A stretch of DNA of 64,000 nt from JABDJL01 sp963664065. Its GTDB lineage: Bacteria > Pseudomonadota > Gammaproteobacteria > Xanthomonadales > SZUA-36. Every line of letters starts with the position of its first letter. The first letter of the stretch is position 1. The position numbers and the translations under genes were made by a program. The notes below the pieces were generated by a model, which was given only the letters and a program-made list of their open reading frames with translations, made no database searches and was not told where the DNA came from. Where the stretch lies: contig OY760942.1 of NCBI GenBank assembly GCA_963664065.1, positions 2,542,001 through 2,606,000 of the forward strand, in the 5' to 3' direction. Shown here one piece after another: positions 43,003 through 52,501 of this stretch.

Positions 43003-43255
43003 TCGAGTATTGCACTCCGAAAAATGTTATAACTTATTATATATAAAAGATAATTAGAAATTTACTTGGGTAGGTTTTTTGACCGTTTTCAGGCCCAAAT
43101 TCAAGTGTAAAATTGTACCATATTCAGGCCCTGATTACCCCGTTTTTTAAGTCGTTTTCACAGGCAGAAAAACGGCTTGAAAACGCGACTTTTGTTGACC
43201 CTGTCTGCTGGACAAGTATGATTGGAACCTGAATCAATTCTGTGGACATTCATTC

Positions 43256-43834
43256 ATGAACAAACCCATTAATATCCTGTGTTGCCTGATGTTGATCAGC
43301 GGCGTAGGCCAGGCGCAAAACACTCCTGAAAACCCGCAGGTTACCCTGCATACCAGCAAAGGTGATATTCGTATCGAGCTGTTCCAGGACAAGGCTCCGC
43401 TGAGCGTAGAAAATTTTTTGCAGTACGCCCGTGACGGATTCTACGATGGCACCATATTCCACCGTGTGATCAGCCACTTCATGATCCAAGGCGGTGGATT
43501 TGTAATGGATGCCCAGTCAAAAAGCATGCAGGAAAAGGCCACTCGCGAGCCCATTCAAAATGAAGCCACTAATGGCCTGTCCAATCGGCGCGGCACCATT
43601 GCAATGGCACGTACTACCGACCCGCATTCGGCCACAGCGCAGTTTTTCCTGAATGTGGAGATCAATACAAATCTCGATCACACCGCCCCTGCCGATTCAC
43701 GTGCCTGGGGATATGCCGTATTCGGTAAGGTCACCAGCGGTATCGAAGTCATGGACGACATTCGCTTTGTGCCAACCGATTCACGTGACACGCCGCTGGA
43801 AACGGTCACCATCAATTCGGTGGAAATTCATTAG
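43256..43834 (+). CDS. ppiA: Cyclophilin-type peptidyl-prolyl isomerase, exported
   Basis: A 192-residue cyclophilin with an N-terminal signal (MNKPINILCCLMLISGVGQA, about 20 residues). The core contains NFLQYARDGFYDGTIFHRVISHFMIQGGGF, RGTIAMARTTDPHSATAQFFLN and GYAVFGKV, the single-domain bacterial type. It should catalyse proline isomerisation in the periplasm. It lies five bases ahead of lpxH, so the two are cotranscribed. Confidence 0.93.
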   Translation: MNKPINILCCLMLISGVGQAQNTPENPQVTLHTSKGDIRIELFQDKAPLSVENFLQYARDGFYDGTIFHRVISHFMIQGGGFVMDAQSKSMQEKATREPIQNEATNGLSNRRGTIAMARTTDPHSATAQFFLNVEINTNLDHTAPADSRAWGYAVFGKVTSGIEVMDDIRFVPTDSRDTPLETVTINSVEIH

Positions 43835-43839
43835 GAGGA

Positions 43840-44565
43840 ATGAAAACGCTGTTTATTTCCGACCTGCACCTGGACGACGCCCGTCCGGAATCTACCCGGT
43901 TGTTTGAGCAATTCGTGCATGAGGAAGCCACGCAGGCGGAAGCCCTTTATATCCTCGGAGATCTTTTCGAATACTGGATAGGGGATGATATGCCCACCGC
44001 TACTTCAAGGCGTGTCGTTGCGGCGCTTTCCACTCTGCACGAAGCCGGGATACCGTGTTATTTCATGCACGGCAACCGCGATTTTCTTCTCGGTGAAGCT
44101 TTCGCCGGCGAATCCGGCCTGAAATTGTTGCCAGAAGCGCTGGTGATAGATCTTTATGGAACCCAAACACTGCTATTACACGGCGATACCCTTTGCACAG
44201 ATGATCTTGCCTACCAGGAAATACGCCTCAAATTTCGCAGCCGGGAATGGCAGAAATGGTTCTTATCGCAATCGCCCGATGACCGGGTGGCCTTTGTGCT
44301 CGATGCAAGAGAGGAAAGTCGTGAGCACCAATCCAGCCTGAGCATGGAAATTATGGATGTGAACCAGGACGCTGTGTGCCTGGCCTTTGAAAGCCATGGG
44401 GTCCTGGAGATGATCCACGGTCATACGCACCGACCGGATACACATCGTCACGCACCTGCAAACGGCGCTGCCCGGAGAATCGTACTCGGTGACTGGTACC
44501 AGCAGGGAAGTATGGTGCGCGCCGGACCGGAAGGCCTTAGCCTGGAGACCTATCCATACAGTTAA
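43840..44565 (+). CDS. lpxH: UDP-2,3-diacylglucosamine pyrophosphatase LpxH
   Basis: A 241-residue calcineurin-like phosphoesterase with all metal motifs: FISDLHLDD (6-14), GDLFEYWIGDD, GNRDFLLG, LLHGDTLCTDD and HGHTHRPDTH. It cleaves UDP-diacylglucosamine to lipid X in lipid A synthesis, so this organism makes lipopolysaccharide. The preceding GGAGGA serves as ribosome site. Confidence 0.95.
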   Translation: MKTLFISDLHLDDARPESTRLFEQFVHEEATQAEALYILGDLFEYWIGDDMPTATSRRVVAALSTLHEAGIPCYFMHGNRDFLLGEAFAGESGLKLLPEALVIDLYGTQTLLLHGDTLCTDDLAYQEIRLKFRSREWQKWFLSQSPDDRVAFVLDAREESREHQSSLSMEIMDVNQDAVCLAFESHGVLEMIHGHTHRPDTHRHAPANGAARRIVLGDWYQQGSMVRAGPEGLSLETYPYS

Positions 44566-44616
44566 ATAACGGGGTCAGAGAACCATGTAATTAAATGGTT
44601 CTCTGACCCCGTTATT
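44565..44616. repeat. GGGGTCAGAG inverted repeat, copy 4
   Basis: Arms of 22 bp (44565-44586 and 44595-44616, AATAACGGGGTCAGAGAACCAT core) with an eight-base loop. It touches the lpxH stop on the left and contains the stop codon of the convergent DUF455 gene on the right, so it is likely to be a shared transcription end. Confidence 0.92.
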
Positions 44617-45451
44617 TTGACAGCGCATCCATTTCCTGTTGCGTAAATCCGGCCTTGAATCGTGCCGGCAGGTTAAACGGGCCGCGGATACTGCCGGTAA
44701 AAAATTCGGAAAGCAGGTCGATAAATACTGTGTCCGGTTCCAGCTCCTCCTCATTGCAACAATATCGGAACCAATGGGTTCCTACCCTCACGTGACGCAC
44801 CTCTTCATCCAGGATGGTTTCCAGGATCCGGATGGTTCCGTCGTCGCCAAACTGCCGGAGGCGTTCGATCATACCCGGGGTGACATCCAGACCTCGCGCC
44901 TCCAGTACACGGGGTACCAGCGCCATGCGTTTGAGACAGGATTCTGCAGTGCGTTCCGCCATTTCCCACAAACCGTTATGGGCCGGAAAATCACCGTATT
45001 CATGACCCAGTTCGCGCAGGCGCCCGGTCAGCAACTGAAAATGCCGCGCCTCATCTGCAGCCACTGAAACCCAATCCGAATAGGAGGGCTCAGGCATTGA
45101 TCTGAAGCGGTACGCCGCATCCAGTGCCAGGTTGATGGCGTTGAACTCGATGTGCGCGATAGCGTGCACCAGCGCTGCCCGTCCCTGCGGGCTGCCCAGG
45201 CGGCGGCGCGGAACCTTGCCAGGATCGACCAGCTCAGGATTTACCGGCCGGCCTGCAGCTGTGATCGGCAATACAGCCGTCTCCTGGTCAATCTGAATTT
45301 TACCCGCCTGCATTTGCTGCCAGAGCCGGGATGTTGCAACGCACTTTTCTTCCGGATCGCAAATCACAAGACAGCGTGCCGTTTCCGAAAACAGCCCTGT
45401 TAGCCCTGACTCCTTGCGAACGGGAATGACGCTCACACTACAGGTTGCCAA
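44612..45451 (-). CDS. Ferritin-like DUF455 family protein
   Basis: A 279-residue protein with the DUF455 pattern: LGSPQGRAALVHAIAHIEFNAINLALDAAYRFRSMP, DEARHFQLLTGRLRELGHEYGDFPAHNGLWEMAE and ILDEEVRHVRVGTHWFRY. The repeated E..H motifs form a di-iron ferritin-like site. The biochemical role is unknown. The ATG lies 14 bases inside the end of icd, suggesting coupling, and the stop lies in a mobile repeat. Confidence 0.87.
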   Translation of the reverse strand: MATCSVSVIPVRKESGLTGLFSETARCLVICDPEEKCVATSRLWQQMQAGKIQIDQETAVLPITAAGRPVNPELVDPGKVPRRRLGSPQGRAALVHAIAHIEFNAINLALDAAYRFRSMPEPSYSDWVSVAADEARHFQLLTGRLRELGHEYGDFPAHNGLWEMAERTAESCLKRMALVPRVLEARGLDVTPGMIERLRQFGDDGTIRILETILDEEVRHVRVGTHWFRYCCNEEELEPDTVFIDLLSEFFTGSIRGPFNLPARFKAGFTQQEMDALSK

Positions 45452-46682
45452 TCAGCGCATCGGCAAAGCCGGACGTCGAAACCTGGGTTGCGCCTTCCAT
45501 CTGGCGGGCAAAATCATAGGTCACCACTTTTTGCGCGATGGTTTTTTGAAATGCCTGGCCGATCAGCGTTGAAACCTCTCCCCAGCCAATGTAATCAAAC
45601 ATCATGCAGCCGGAAAACATCAACGAACTGGGGTTTACCTTGTCCAGGTTGGCATATTTGGGTGCGGTGCCATGGGTCGCTTCAAATACGGCAATGTGGT
45701 CCGCCATGTTGGCGCCGGGCGCGATACCCATACCACCCACTTCCGCAGCCATGGCATCGGACAGGTAATCTCCGTTCAGGTTTGAAGTTGCAATAACGCT
45801 GAATTCGGCCGGACGCAATAGCATTAGCTGGAACATGATGTCTGCAATCCGGTCCTTGATGACCACCTTGCCCTCCGGTGCCTTGCCGTCATGGTCCTCC
45901 CACATGTCGGCCTCAGTGATGGTCTGATCAGCAAACTCTTCAGCGGCCAGTTCATAGCCCCAGTTACGGAACGCACCTTCGGTAAATTTCTGGATATTAC
46001 CCTTGTGAACAAGCGTGACGCTGTCCTTGCCGTTATCAATCGCGTACTGGATAGCCTTTCGAACCAGGCGCTTGGTACCGAATGCGGAGATGGGCTTGAT
46101 GCCAATGCCTGCACCCTCAAAGAATTCCGCACCCATTTCCTCACGCAGAAATTTCGCGAGTTTTTCGTTTTCCGGTGTCCCAGAGGCATATTCGATGCCT
46201 GCATAAACATCCTCGGTGTTCTCCCGGAATAATATCGCGTCCACCTCCTCAGGATGCTTCACAGGCGAAGGAACGCCAAGGTAGTAGGTGACCGGCCGCA
46301 CACAGGCATAAAGATCCAGTTCCTGGCGCAGGGAGACGTTTAACGACCTGAATCCTCCACCAACCGGAGTCGTCAGGGGACCCTTGATCGCCACGACCAA
46401 ATCCTGGATCGCTTGCAGGGTTTCTGCCGGGAAATAATCTCCATCATAGATACCGGCCGCCTTCTCGCCCAGATACAGTTCCGCCCAGTGCACTTTCCGG
46501 CGCCCACCATAAGCCAAATCTACCGCAGCCTCCCAGATTCTCAGTGCTGCGCTGGTGATGTCAGGGCCAATACCGTCGCCTTCAACGAAGCCGAGGATGG
46601 GCTGATCTGTGACCTGAAGCTGATTGTTACTGATGGTGATTTTGTCTCCGCTTTCCGGGAGACGGATATGGCGATAGCTCAT
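45438..46682 (-). CDS. icd: NADP-dependent isocitrate dehydrogenase
   Basis: A 414-residue enzyme from ATG 46682 (MSYRHIRLPESGDKI); the frame extends 11 codons further but without better context. Hallmarks are GFVEGDGIGPDI, LNVSLRQELDLYACVRPV, the phosphorylatable-serine loop GGGFRSLNVSLRQ, FRENTEDVYAGIE and NLNGDYLSDAMAAEVGGMGIAPGAN. It is the homodimeric E. coli type, oxidising isocitrate to 2-oxoglutarate, the substrate of the SucA complex encoded nearby. Confidence 0.96.
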   Translation of the reverse strand: MSYRHIRLPESGDKITISNNQLQVTDQPILGFVEGDGIGPDITSAALRIWEAAVDLAYGGRRKVHWAELYLGEKAAGIYDGDYFPAETLQAIQDLVVAIKGPLTTPVGGGFRSLNVSLRQELDLYACVRPVTYYLGVPSPVKHPEEVDAILFRENTEDVYAGIEYASGTPENEKLAKFLREEMGAEFFEGAGIGIKPISAFGTKRLVRKAIQYAIDNGKDSVTLVHKGNIQKFTEGAFRNWGYELAAEEFADQTITEADMWEDHDGKAPEGKVVIKDRIADIMFQLMLLRPAEFSVIATSNLNGDYLSDAMAAEVGGMGIAPGANMADHIAVFEATHGTAPKYANLDKVNPSSLMFSGCMMFDYIGWGEVSTLIGQAFQKTIAQKVVTYDFARQMEGATQVSTSGFADALIGNL

Positions 46683-46961
46683 GTTTCGGATTCCTGCCTT
46701 ATTGGTTTTCTGCACTCGTCATTATACCGGCGATTGTTCCGGTGCCGATGTTCTACCTGTGCGGCGGAGGCCGAAGAAAGCGCTGAATTCCGGTTGTTTC
46801 GCACTTGCTTGGCTTTTTTCGCCAATCCCTGGTTTTCGACAGGTCGATGACTGCCTGTATTAACTCTTTCAGTTTCAAAAACTTATAGGTCCGACAAACT
46901 CCTGCATACATGGCACGAAATGTGCACCTTAATTAGTGGGTTTCATATTCAGGAGAAAAAT

Positions 46962-47201
46962 ATGGGTCGTGGATCCGCGGGAAACATCATTGCAGGATTA
47001 GCCAGCTTCTTCATACCCGGCCTTGGGCAGTTGTTGCAGGGTCGCCTCCTGCTGGCCGGATTCATGTTCGTAATGACCTGGATTATGTGGTTATTGCTGC
47101 TGGGCTGGGTCATTCACCTTTGGTCCATCATTGACGCAGCAATCTTCGACCCACCGGTGCCGAGGCGTTACCCGCACGATCGCTACAGCCGCTATGCCTG
47201 A
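46962..47201 (+). CDS. Small membrane protein of TM2-like pattern
   Basis: A 79-residue protein taken from ATG 46962, which follows AGGAGAAAA at ideal spacing; the longer frame from 46920 lacks this. Two hydrophobic spans (IIAGLASFFIPGLGQLLQG and LLLAGFMFVMTWIMWLLLLGWVIHLWSIIDA) are joined by a turn, with a PGLGQLLQGR motif and a polar Arg/Tyr tail. The pattern is common among small conserved bacterial membrane proteins of unknown role. Confidence 0.8.
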   Translation: MGRGSAGNIIAGLASFFIPGLGQLLQGRLLLAGFMFVMTWIMWLLLLGWVIHLWSIIDAAIFDPPVPRRYPHDRYSRYA

Positions 47202-47266
47202 TCCTTGCCCCGGGATTGCGCCCGCCTGATTAAGCGGGCACTCTATTCTCCTGACAGGAGAGGGAA

Positions 47267-47752
47267 GTGTCCGTAAATCAATTGCTCATCCGGCCGGCCC
47301 TCAAATCAGACGCTGAGCTGATCCTGGTTTTTATCAGCGAACTTGCCGAATACGAACACCTTGCCCACGAAGTTGTGGCCACCCCGACCCAACTGGAAGC
47401 AAGCCTGTTTGGCCGGAACCCGGTTGCCGAAGTCGTGATCGCCGAATGGGATGGCCTGCCCGCTGGCTTCGCTCTTTTCTTCGCCAATTATTCCACTTTC
47501 CTCGCCGCGCCTGGCATTTACCTGGAAGACCTGTTTGTACGACCCGAATTTCGCGGCAAAGGCATCGGCAAAGCCCTGTTGCTTCACCTTGCCGGTATCG
47601 TTCTTGAACGTGGCTGGGGGCGCCTGGACTGGTCGGTGCTTGACTGGAATGAGCCAGCAATCGACTTTTACCGTAGCATTGGCGCGAGACCACTGGATGA
47701 CTGGACCCAGTTCCGGCTCGATGGCGATGCCCTGGCAATGCTGGCCAGGTAG
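47267..47752 (+). CDS. GNAT acetyltransferase, SSAT/diamine type
   Basis: A 161-residue acetyltransferase from a GTG. The acetyl-CoA loop is in LEDLFVRPEFRGKGIGKALLLHLAG, followed by GRLDWSVLDWNEPAIDFYRSIGA and the terminal WTQFRLDGDAL. These are features of the spermidine/spermine acetyltransferase-like subgroup. The substrate is unproven; polyamines or amino acids are usual. Confidence 0.88.
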   Translation: MSVNQLLIRPALKSDAELILVFISELAEYEHLAHEVVATPTQLEASLFGRNPVAEVVIAEWDGLPAGFALFFANYSTFLAAPGIYLEDLFVRPEFRGKGIGKALLLHLAGIVLERGWGRLDWSVLDWNEPAIDFYRSIGARPLDDWTQFRLDGDALAMLAR

Positions 47753-47775
47753 AAGCCGATGATCAAATGAATCCG

Positions 47776-48474
47776 CTACAGAATCTCGACCGTAAAGCTG
47801 AACGGCATCAGGAAGATTCCTGCCAGGTCCCTGCCACCCGGCAGCGTGACGTAGGCACGATTACCTGGCTCGGCAGTTATGCTCCAGCTGGTAGTCGTGT
47901 TACGCACGACGGTGACGAAGTTGCTTTTGTTTTTGCAGGGACTACCCCCTCTGACACCGGGGTTAAACTCGATAAAACCCGGGCCCTGGCCATCATCAAA
48001 CTCGTAATAAATACGCATGGGTGCGGATATGGTGTCACCTACTGCCATGCTCAAGACACCGTCTGATTGCACATCATTGGCATTAAGTTTGATTGCGGTC
48101 AGGTCAATGACCCCGTTATCCACCGGTGCGAGTGGCGAGATGCAATTGCCGTCATAACACTCTGCGAAATCCAGGTACAGCCCACGTGCAGATTTCGCAA
48201 GCTTCAGCCAGACATTCCCGTAACTGGCCTTGGAGCCAATGAATGCCTCAACACCACTAAGCCCGTACACATATGGCGTGATGATATCGCTGCCCACGCG
48301 GTCATAAAATGGGTCATCCCGAAACGTGATGCTGATCGGAACAATGCCGCCGCCATCATCACCTTTTCCACTGCCCCCGCCGCCTTTTCCAGCAGGCGGT
48401 TTTGCTGATGCTGTTGACGCAAGAGCCAGCAAAAGCGTTGTGATTAATAGGTATTTTGAAATTCGGACTTTCAT
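47776..48474 (-). CDS. Secreted protein of unknown function with a Gly-rich linker
   Basis: A 232-residue protein from ATG 48474 with a signal peptide (MKVRISKYLLITTLLLALASTASA), then a Lys/Gly-rich stretch (KPPAGKGGGGSGKGDDGGG) and a beta-rich domain with PFYDRVGSDIITPYVYGLSGVEAF, CYDGNC and TTTSWSITAEPGNRAYVTLPGG. It looks exported, perhaps to the cell surface. It is divergent from the large HTH-TPR gene, which might control it. I do not recognise the family. Confidence 0.72.
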   Translation of the reverse strand: MKVRISKYLLITTLLLALASTASAKPPAGKGGGGSGKGDDGGGIVPISITFRDDPFYDRVGSDIITPYVYGLSGVEAFIGSKASYGNVWLKLAKSARGLYLDFAECYDGNCISPLAPVDNGVIDLTAIKLNANDVQSDGVLSMAVGDTISAPMRIYYEFDDGQGPGFIEFNPGVRGGSPCKNKSNFVTVVRNTTTSWSITAEPGNRAYVTLPGGRDLAGIFLMPFSFTVEIL

Positions 48475-48645
48475 CGTATGTTCCTCCAATGGATGTTTTC
48501 GATGTGCCGAATTTCGTCTTTTCCGGGCAAATCAGCAAGATGCATAGTCGGCATGGCCGGAAATGTCCCTCTTTGCCCTGCCATGCCCCCTGTTTGTAGC
48601 TGGAACGATGGCGTAATAGAATCATCGGGCTCCGCTGGACATAAC

Positions 48646-50811
48646 ATGAACGACAACCAGGACCACATACCCAATAAGGCTTCTGACCAGGCTCAGGATG
48701 ACCGCCTCGAGTCCTGGAAGCGGATTTCGAACTACCTGAACCGTGATATCCGCACGCTGCGCCGTTGGGAAAAAAGCGAAGACCTGCCGATACACCGGCA
48801 CATGCACGAAGCACAGGCCACTGTGTATGCCTACAAATCTGAGCTGAATGCATGGCTGGCAAGCCGTAGCGCCGCATCCGGGACGGCCAGTAAAACCAGG
48901 CAAGCTACTCCTATCAGCAAACCACAGTGGCGGGCCACAATCTATCTTGTATTCGCTGCAATTGCGGTCTTGCTGTTACTCAAAATGCCACCCTTCACAC
49001 CGGAATTACCCTTCGAGGCACGTGACTGGATCCTGATTACGCAATTTGAAAACCGAACTGGCGAAGATGTATTTAAAGGGACGCTGGAGTACGCCCTGCA
49101 ACGTGAGCTCAGCAACTCGCAATATGTCAACGTGGTGTCCCGTGAACGCATCAGCGATTCGCTCGCCATGATGAAGCTACCCGCCGATTCCGCGATAAAC
49201 AAGGAGATTGGCAGAGAAATCAGCCTCCGGGACGGTGGCATCAAAGCCCTGATGACCGGGCGCCTCGAAAAACTGGGTGAAAACTACCTTCTTGGCACCG
49301 AACTGGTAGAGCCTTCCAGTGGCGTAACAGTAGCCAGTTTCAGCGAAACGGCTGCAGGTGAAGCACAGCTGGTGACCGCGATCCACAGTCTGGCGAACGA
49401 GGTTCGCAAGACCCTTGGGGAATCCCTGGCTGATATTGAAACAGAATCGGCGGAACTGGAAAAAGTAACCACACCATCCCTTCGTGCATTGCAACTATAT
49501 TCACAGGCAGATGCACTTTTTATTGAGAACAAGAGCCAAGCACATCAACTTCTGTTGCAAGCCCTGGAGATGGGTCTTGATTTTGCTTCAGCCCACGTCC
49601 TGCTGGGGTATCTATTCAAGGATTGGGGCGATAGGGAGCGATCCGACTTTCATTTTCAACGGGCCATGGACCTGGCTGAAACCACCACCGAAAGGGAACG
49701 GTATTTCATCCTCTCCAGTTTTTACAGCTACCAGGAATTTAACCGGGCAAAAGCCGTCAATGTACTGGAATTGCTGGTGCGTCGATACCCCGATCATTAC
49801 TGGGCCAACAGCCGCCTAGAATGGATACATCGCCAGCTGGGCCAACCGCTGCGTGCCCTGCCTTACGCAATGCGCAGAGCCGATCTGCGGCCGAATAATT
49901 TCTATCATCAAATTTTTACCGTTCAGAAAATTCTGGAAACAGGCAATACACAGGATCATTTGCCGTACCTGGGGCGGGCAAAAGGTCTTGCAAACAAAGA
50001 TTTTCAACAGGCGTGGTTACACTCTTTGGATGTCAGCAAGAATTGGCTGGAAGGCGATATTGCCAAAGCACACGCCTTGGTAATGAAGTTCCACCACGAA
50101 GCGGTGGCTGATCCTGGGAATTACAATTACTCCCTTGCCTGGCGGGCTGCTATGTACTACCTCGCTCTGGGTCGACTTCAGGAAGCGAAAGCCCTGCTGT
50201 CAGAATGGACAACACCACCCGAGATGCTCGCGCTTTTTCATCTTGCTACAGGAGATATTCCGGCCCTGGAGGCAAATTTGGCAGATGCTGAGGCTACGTA
50301 CCACACCGCGATCCTGCTTGCACGCGCCGGGAAACCAGCAGAAGCGGAAATCGTTCTGGCAGACCCTGCGATCAGGGATCGATTGAATTCGCCCCTCATT
50401 GTGAGTTTCTGGGAAGGACTGACACGCGGTGAATTGGCCTTGGCACGGGGGGCATATAAAGAAGCAGTCATTCAGTTCGAAACCAACTCCGATATCCCCC
50501 CTATGTGGCCAAACGCTTTCTTCTTCCTCGGCGCTGATGGTATGGCCAGTGCCCTGGATAAACTCGGAGATACTGAAGCGGCAATTGAAGTGCTCGAGCG
50601 CGCCAGCCGTGAGCGAGCTGGATCGATATTCGGGCCCGCAGCTACCTTGTTTTGGATGAAAAACCAGTTAGCTCTGATGAATCTCTACGATCAAACCGGG
50701 CAGCCTGATAAAGCCTGGCAAATCGAAATTGAGCTCAGAAAACTGCTTTCGGTCGCCGATGCTGATCATCCCGTCCTGATGGACCTGGACACGCTTTCTG
50801 CAATGGAATGA
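48646..50811 (+). CDS. HTH - transmembrane - TPR protein
   Basis: A 721-residue protein from ATG 48646 (MNDNQDH); the frame opens 56 codons earlier but that part overlaps the divergent promoter. Segments in order: a MerR/excisionase-like DNA-binding region (ESWKRISNYLNRDIRTLRRWEKSEDLPIHRH, about 21-51), one membrane span (ATIYLVFAAIAVLLLL, about 96-111), a FlgO/TolB-N-like domain (WILITQFENRTGEDVFKGTLEYALQRELSNSQYVNVV), then many TPR-like helical repeats (from about residue 280). This is a one-component membrane regulator layout, cytosolic DNA reader outside-in to a periplasmic TPR sensor, like CadC-type proteins. Regulated genes are unknown. Confidence 0.8.
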   Translation: MNDNQDHIPNKASDQAQDDRLESWKRISNYLNRDIRTLRRWEKSEDLPIHRHMHEAQATVYAYKSELNAWLASRSAASGTASKTRQATPISKPQWRATIYLVFAAIAVLLLLKMPPFTPELPFEARDWILITQFENRTGEDVFKGTLEYALQRELSNSQYVNVVSRERISDSLAMMKLPADSAINKEIGREISLRDGGIKALMTGRLEKLGENYLLGTELVEPSSGVTVASFSETAAGEAQLVTAIHSLANEVRKTLGESLADIETESAELEKVTTPSLRALQLYSQADALFIENKSQAHQLLLQALEMGLDFASAHVLLGYLFKDWGDRERSDFHFQRAMDLAETTTERERYFILSSFYSYQEFNRAKAVNVLELLVRRYPDHYWANSRLEWIHRQLGQPLRALPYAMRRADLRPNNFYHQIFTVQKILETGNTQDHLPYLGRAKGLANKDFQQAWLHSLDVSKNWLEGDIAKAHALVMKFHHEAVADPGNYNYSLAWRAAMYYLALGRLQEAKALLSEWTTPPEMLALFHLATGDIPALEANLADAEATYHTAILLARAGKPAEAEIVLADPAIRDRLNSPLIVSFWEGLTRGELALARGAYKEAVIQFETNSDIPPMWPNAFFFLGADGMASALDKLGDTEAAIEVLERASRERAGSIFGPAATLFWMKNQLALMNLYDQTGQPDKAWQIEIELRKLLSVADADHPVLMDLDTLSAME

Positions 50812-50933
50812 CCTTACGTAACAGGAGGGCGGATTCAACTATTTGGAACCTTGCTTTTACTTCCTCTTTTGGCCTGTGATCTCAACCGGTCGATGCAACA
50901 CAAGCGGTAAATTTCTGTGCCAGGATATCCGGT

Positions 50934-51545
50934 TCAGGCCTCCAATGAACCAAATATCCGTGATTCTACCGCCGCCGGCCTGGCCCTCAAGCGATCCATG
51001 TACCCAGCCAAACTGCCCTCACAGGGCAACAATTCTGCTTGTATCGCGATACGAAGCACGTAGCCGGCGCAGATATCTGCTATTGAAAACTGGTCGCACA
51101 GGTAGCCATCTCCAGGTAGAGCAGCGGTAAAGGATTCCAGCCTGCCGCGCACTTCATCGCCAACGATGTCTCGCCACCCTCCGTTCACAATCCCGCGGCT
51201 GGCCAGGAAGTAATTCACGGTTGGCAATTCCAGTGTAGAGGAGGTGAGGTGAAGTAATTGCCAGAATTTCGCCCGCTGCTTCGAATCGGCGGGAATCAAC
51301 CCGGCTTCCGGGCGCTTTTCTGCCAGCGAGATACAAATGGCGGAAGACTCTATCATGGCTTCATCATCAATGACGGCAGACGGCACCTGGGCATAGGGAT
51401 TCAGCGCCAGGTATTCCTCGCCATGGTGGTCGCCCAGCTTGAGCCGTGATTCTTCGATTTCATAGCCAAGCTCGCAGGCCGTCCAGCGTACCTTTCCGCT
51501 GCGATCCACATCGGCGAAAGAATAAAGCTTTATGGAATTGCTCAT
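50934..51545 (-). CDS. Glutathione S-transferase
   Basis: A 203-residue protein with an N-terminal thioredoxin-fold domain (KLYSFADVDRSGKVRWTACELGYEIEE, VPSAVIDDEAMIESSAICISLAEKRP) and an all-helical C-terminal domain containing DQFSIADICAGYVLRIA, the N-cap motif of GSTs. The second of the motifs, IESSAIC, is the glutathione-binding ES-A-I element. The substrate is unknown. Confidence 0.88.
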   Translation of the reverse strand: MSNSIKLYSFADVDRSGKVRWTACELGYEIEESRLKLGDHHGEEYLALNPYAQVPSAVIDDEAMIESSAICISLAEKRPEAGLIPADSKQRAKFWQLLHLTSSTLELPTVNYFLASRGIVNGGWRDIVGDEVRGRLESFTAALPGDGYLCDQFSIADICAGYVLRIAIQAELLPCEGSLAGYMDRLRARPAAVESRIFGSLEA

Positions 51546-51640
51546 GGCACTGCTCCTGAAACGATTTCATTATAACCAGTGATTCACGACTCAAAACGCA
51601 GTTTTGCTAAGATGGCCTCTTTTCAAGACCAGCGGAGTGT

Positions 51641-52069
51641 TTGATGTACTACAAACCCCTTTTAATCCCCCTGCTGATACAAGTGTTGCTGACATTTTCC
51701 GTGTGGCTTCGAATGTATGCGCAGCGTATCCATGAAATGCGAAGCAAAGGAATTGCAGCACAACAGGTTTCTACCAGGGCTAAAGGGCGGGAGCAATTGC
51801 TGGACTCTACCGCTTCTGCTGACAATCTCATGAACCAGTTCGAAATGCCGGTACTTTTCTATACGGTGATACTGCTGGCGCTCATCCTGATGTGGCAGGA
51901 CCCGTTGCTGGTCGCATTTTCCTGGGTGTTTGTGGCTTTACGCATTGTGCATAGCATCATTCATACGACTTACAACAAGGTTTTGCACCGGTTCTGGGTT
52001 TACATCTTCAGTTGCGGCGCCCTGCTTTGTATGTGGATCAGGCTCGGTTCGTATATGATTTTCGCATAA
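51641..52069 (+). CDS. MAPEG-family membrane protein
   Basis: A 142-residue four-helix membrane protein (spans about 5-25, 68-86, 88-106, 118-138) with NLMNQFEMPVLFYTVILLAL and RIVHSIIHTTYNKVLHRFWVYIFS, the conserved MAPEG pattern. Eukaryotic members are glutathione-dependent, and a GST gene lies adjacent and divergent. The function of bacterial members is mostly unknown. Confidence 0.87.
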   Translation: MMYYKPLLIPLLIQVLLTFSVWLRMYAQRIHEMRSKGIAAQQVSTRAKGREQLLDSTASADNLMNQFEMPVLFYTVILLALILMWQDPLLVAFSWVFVALRIVHSIIHTTYNKVLHRFWVYIFSCGALLCMWIRLGSYMIFA

Positions 52070-52087
52070 AATTATGGAGTTTCGATC

Positions 52088-52492
52088 ATGACTGATGCTT
52101 CAAGTGTTTCCGGCAGTTGTTTTTGCGGCGCCGTCCGATTCCATTTCGAGTTGCCCAGCAAATGGTGTGCTCATTGTCATTGCAGTATGTGCCGCAAAGT
52201 ACACGGTGCCGGTTATGTCACCTGGGTGGGGTTTGAGAATTCGCGTTTTCATCTTGACCAGGGTGAGGAGGAACTGAACTGGTTCGAATCTTCGAAAGGC
52301 GCCAGCCGGGGTTTTTGCAGCAACTGCAGCAGCAGTATGTTTTTCAGATCCGAGCGCTGGGCTGGTGAGTTACATGTTGCCCTGGCCTGTCTTGACGACC
52401 CTATCGACCGCGATCCCCAGGCCCATGCTTTTCATGACAGCCACGTGGACTGGATGCCAATTGACGATGCCCTGAAAATGTATAAGGGGTAA
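52088..52492 (+). CDS. GFA-family (Gfa-like, CENP-V) zinc protein
   Basis: A 134-residue protein with zinc-binding cysteines in GSCFCGAVRFHF, CAHCHCSMCRKVHGAGYVTWVGF and GFCSNCSSSMFF. This is the glutathione-dependent formaldehyde-activating enzyme fold, although catalytic activity is not assured in most members. It follows the MAPEG gene by 18 bases. Confidence 0.9.
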   Translation: MTDASSVSGSCFCGAVRFHFELPSKWCAHCHCSMCRKVHGAGYVTWVGFENSRFHLDQGEEELNWFESSKGASRGFCSNCSSSMFFRSERWAGELHVALACLDDPIDRDPQAHAFHDSHVDWMPIDDALKMYKG

Positions 52493-52501
52493 GCGTTCTT
52501 T

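Noticed and set aside
43003..43255. AT-rich stretch between gyrA and ppiA as a possible origin or regulatory array
   Set aside because: It has no repeated boxes or palindromes beyond what a divergent promoter region would show.
48478..48645. A 56-codon upstream extension of the HTH-TPR gene
   Set aside because: It begins almost at the start of the divergent gene and covers the shared promoter; its residues look non-coding.
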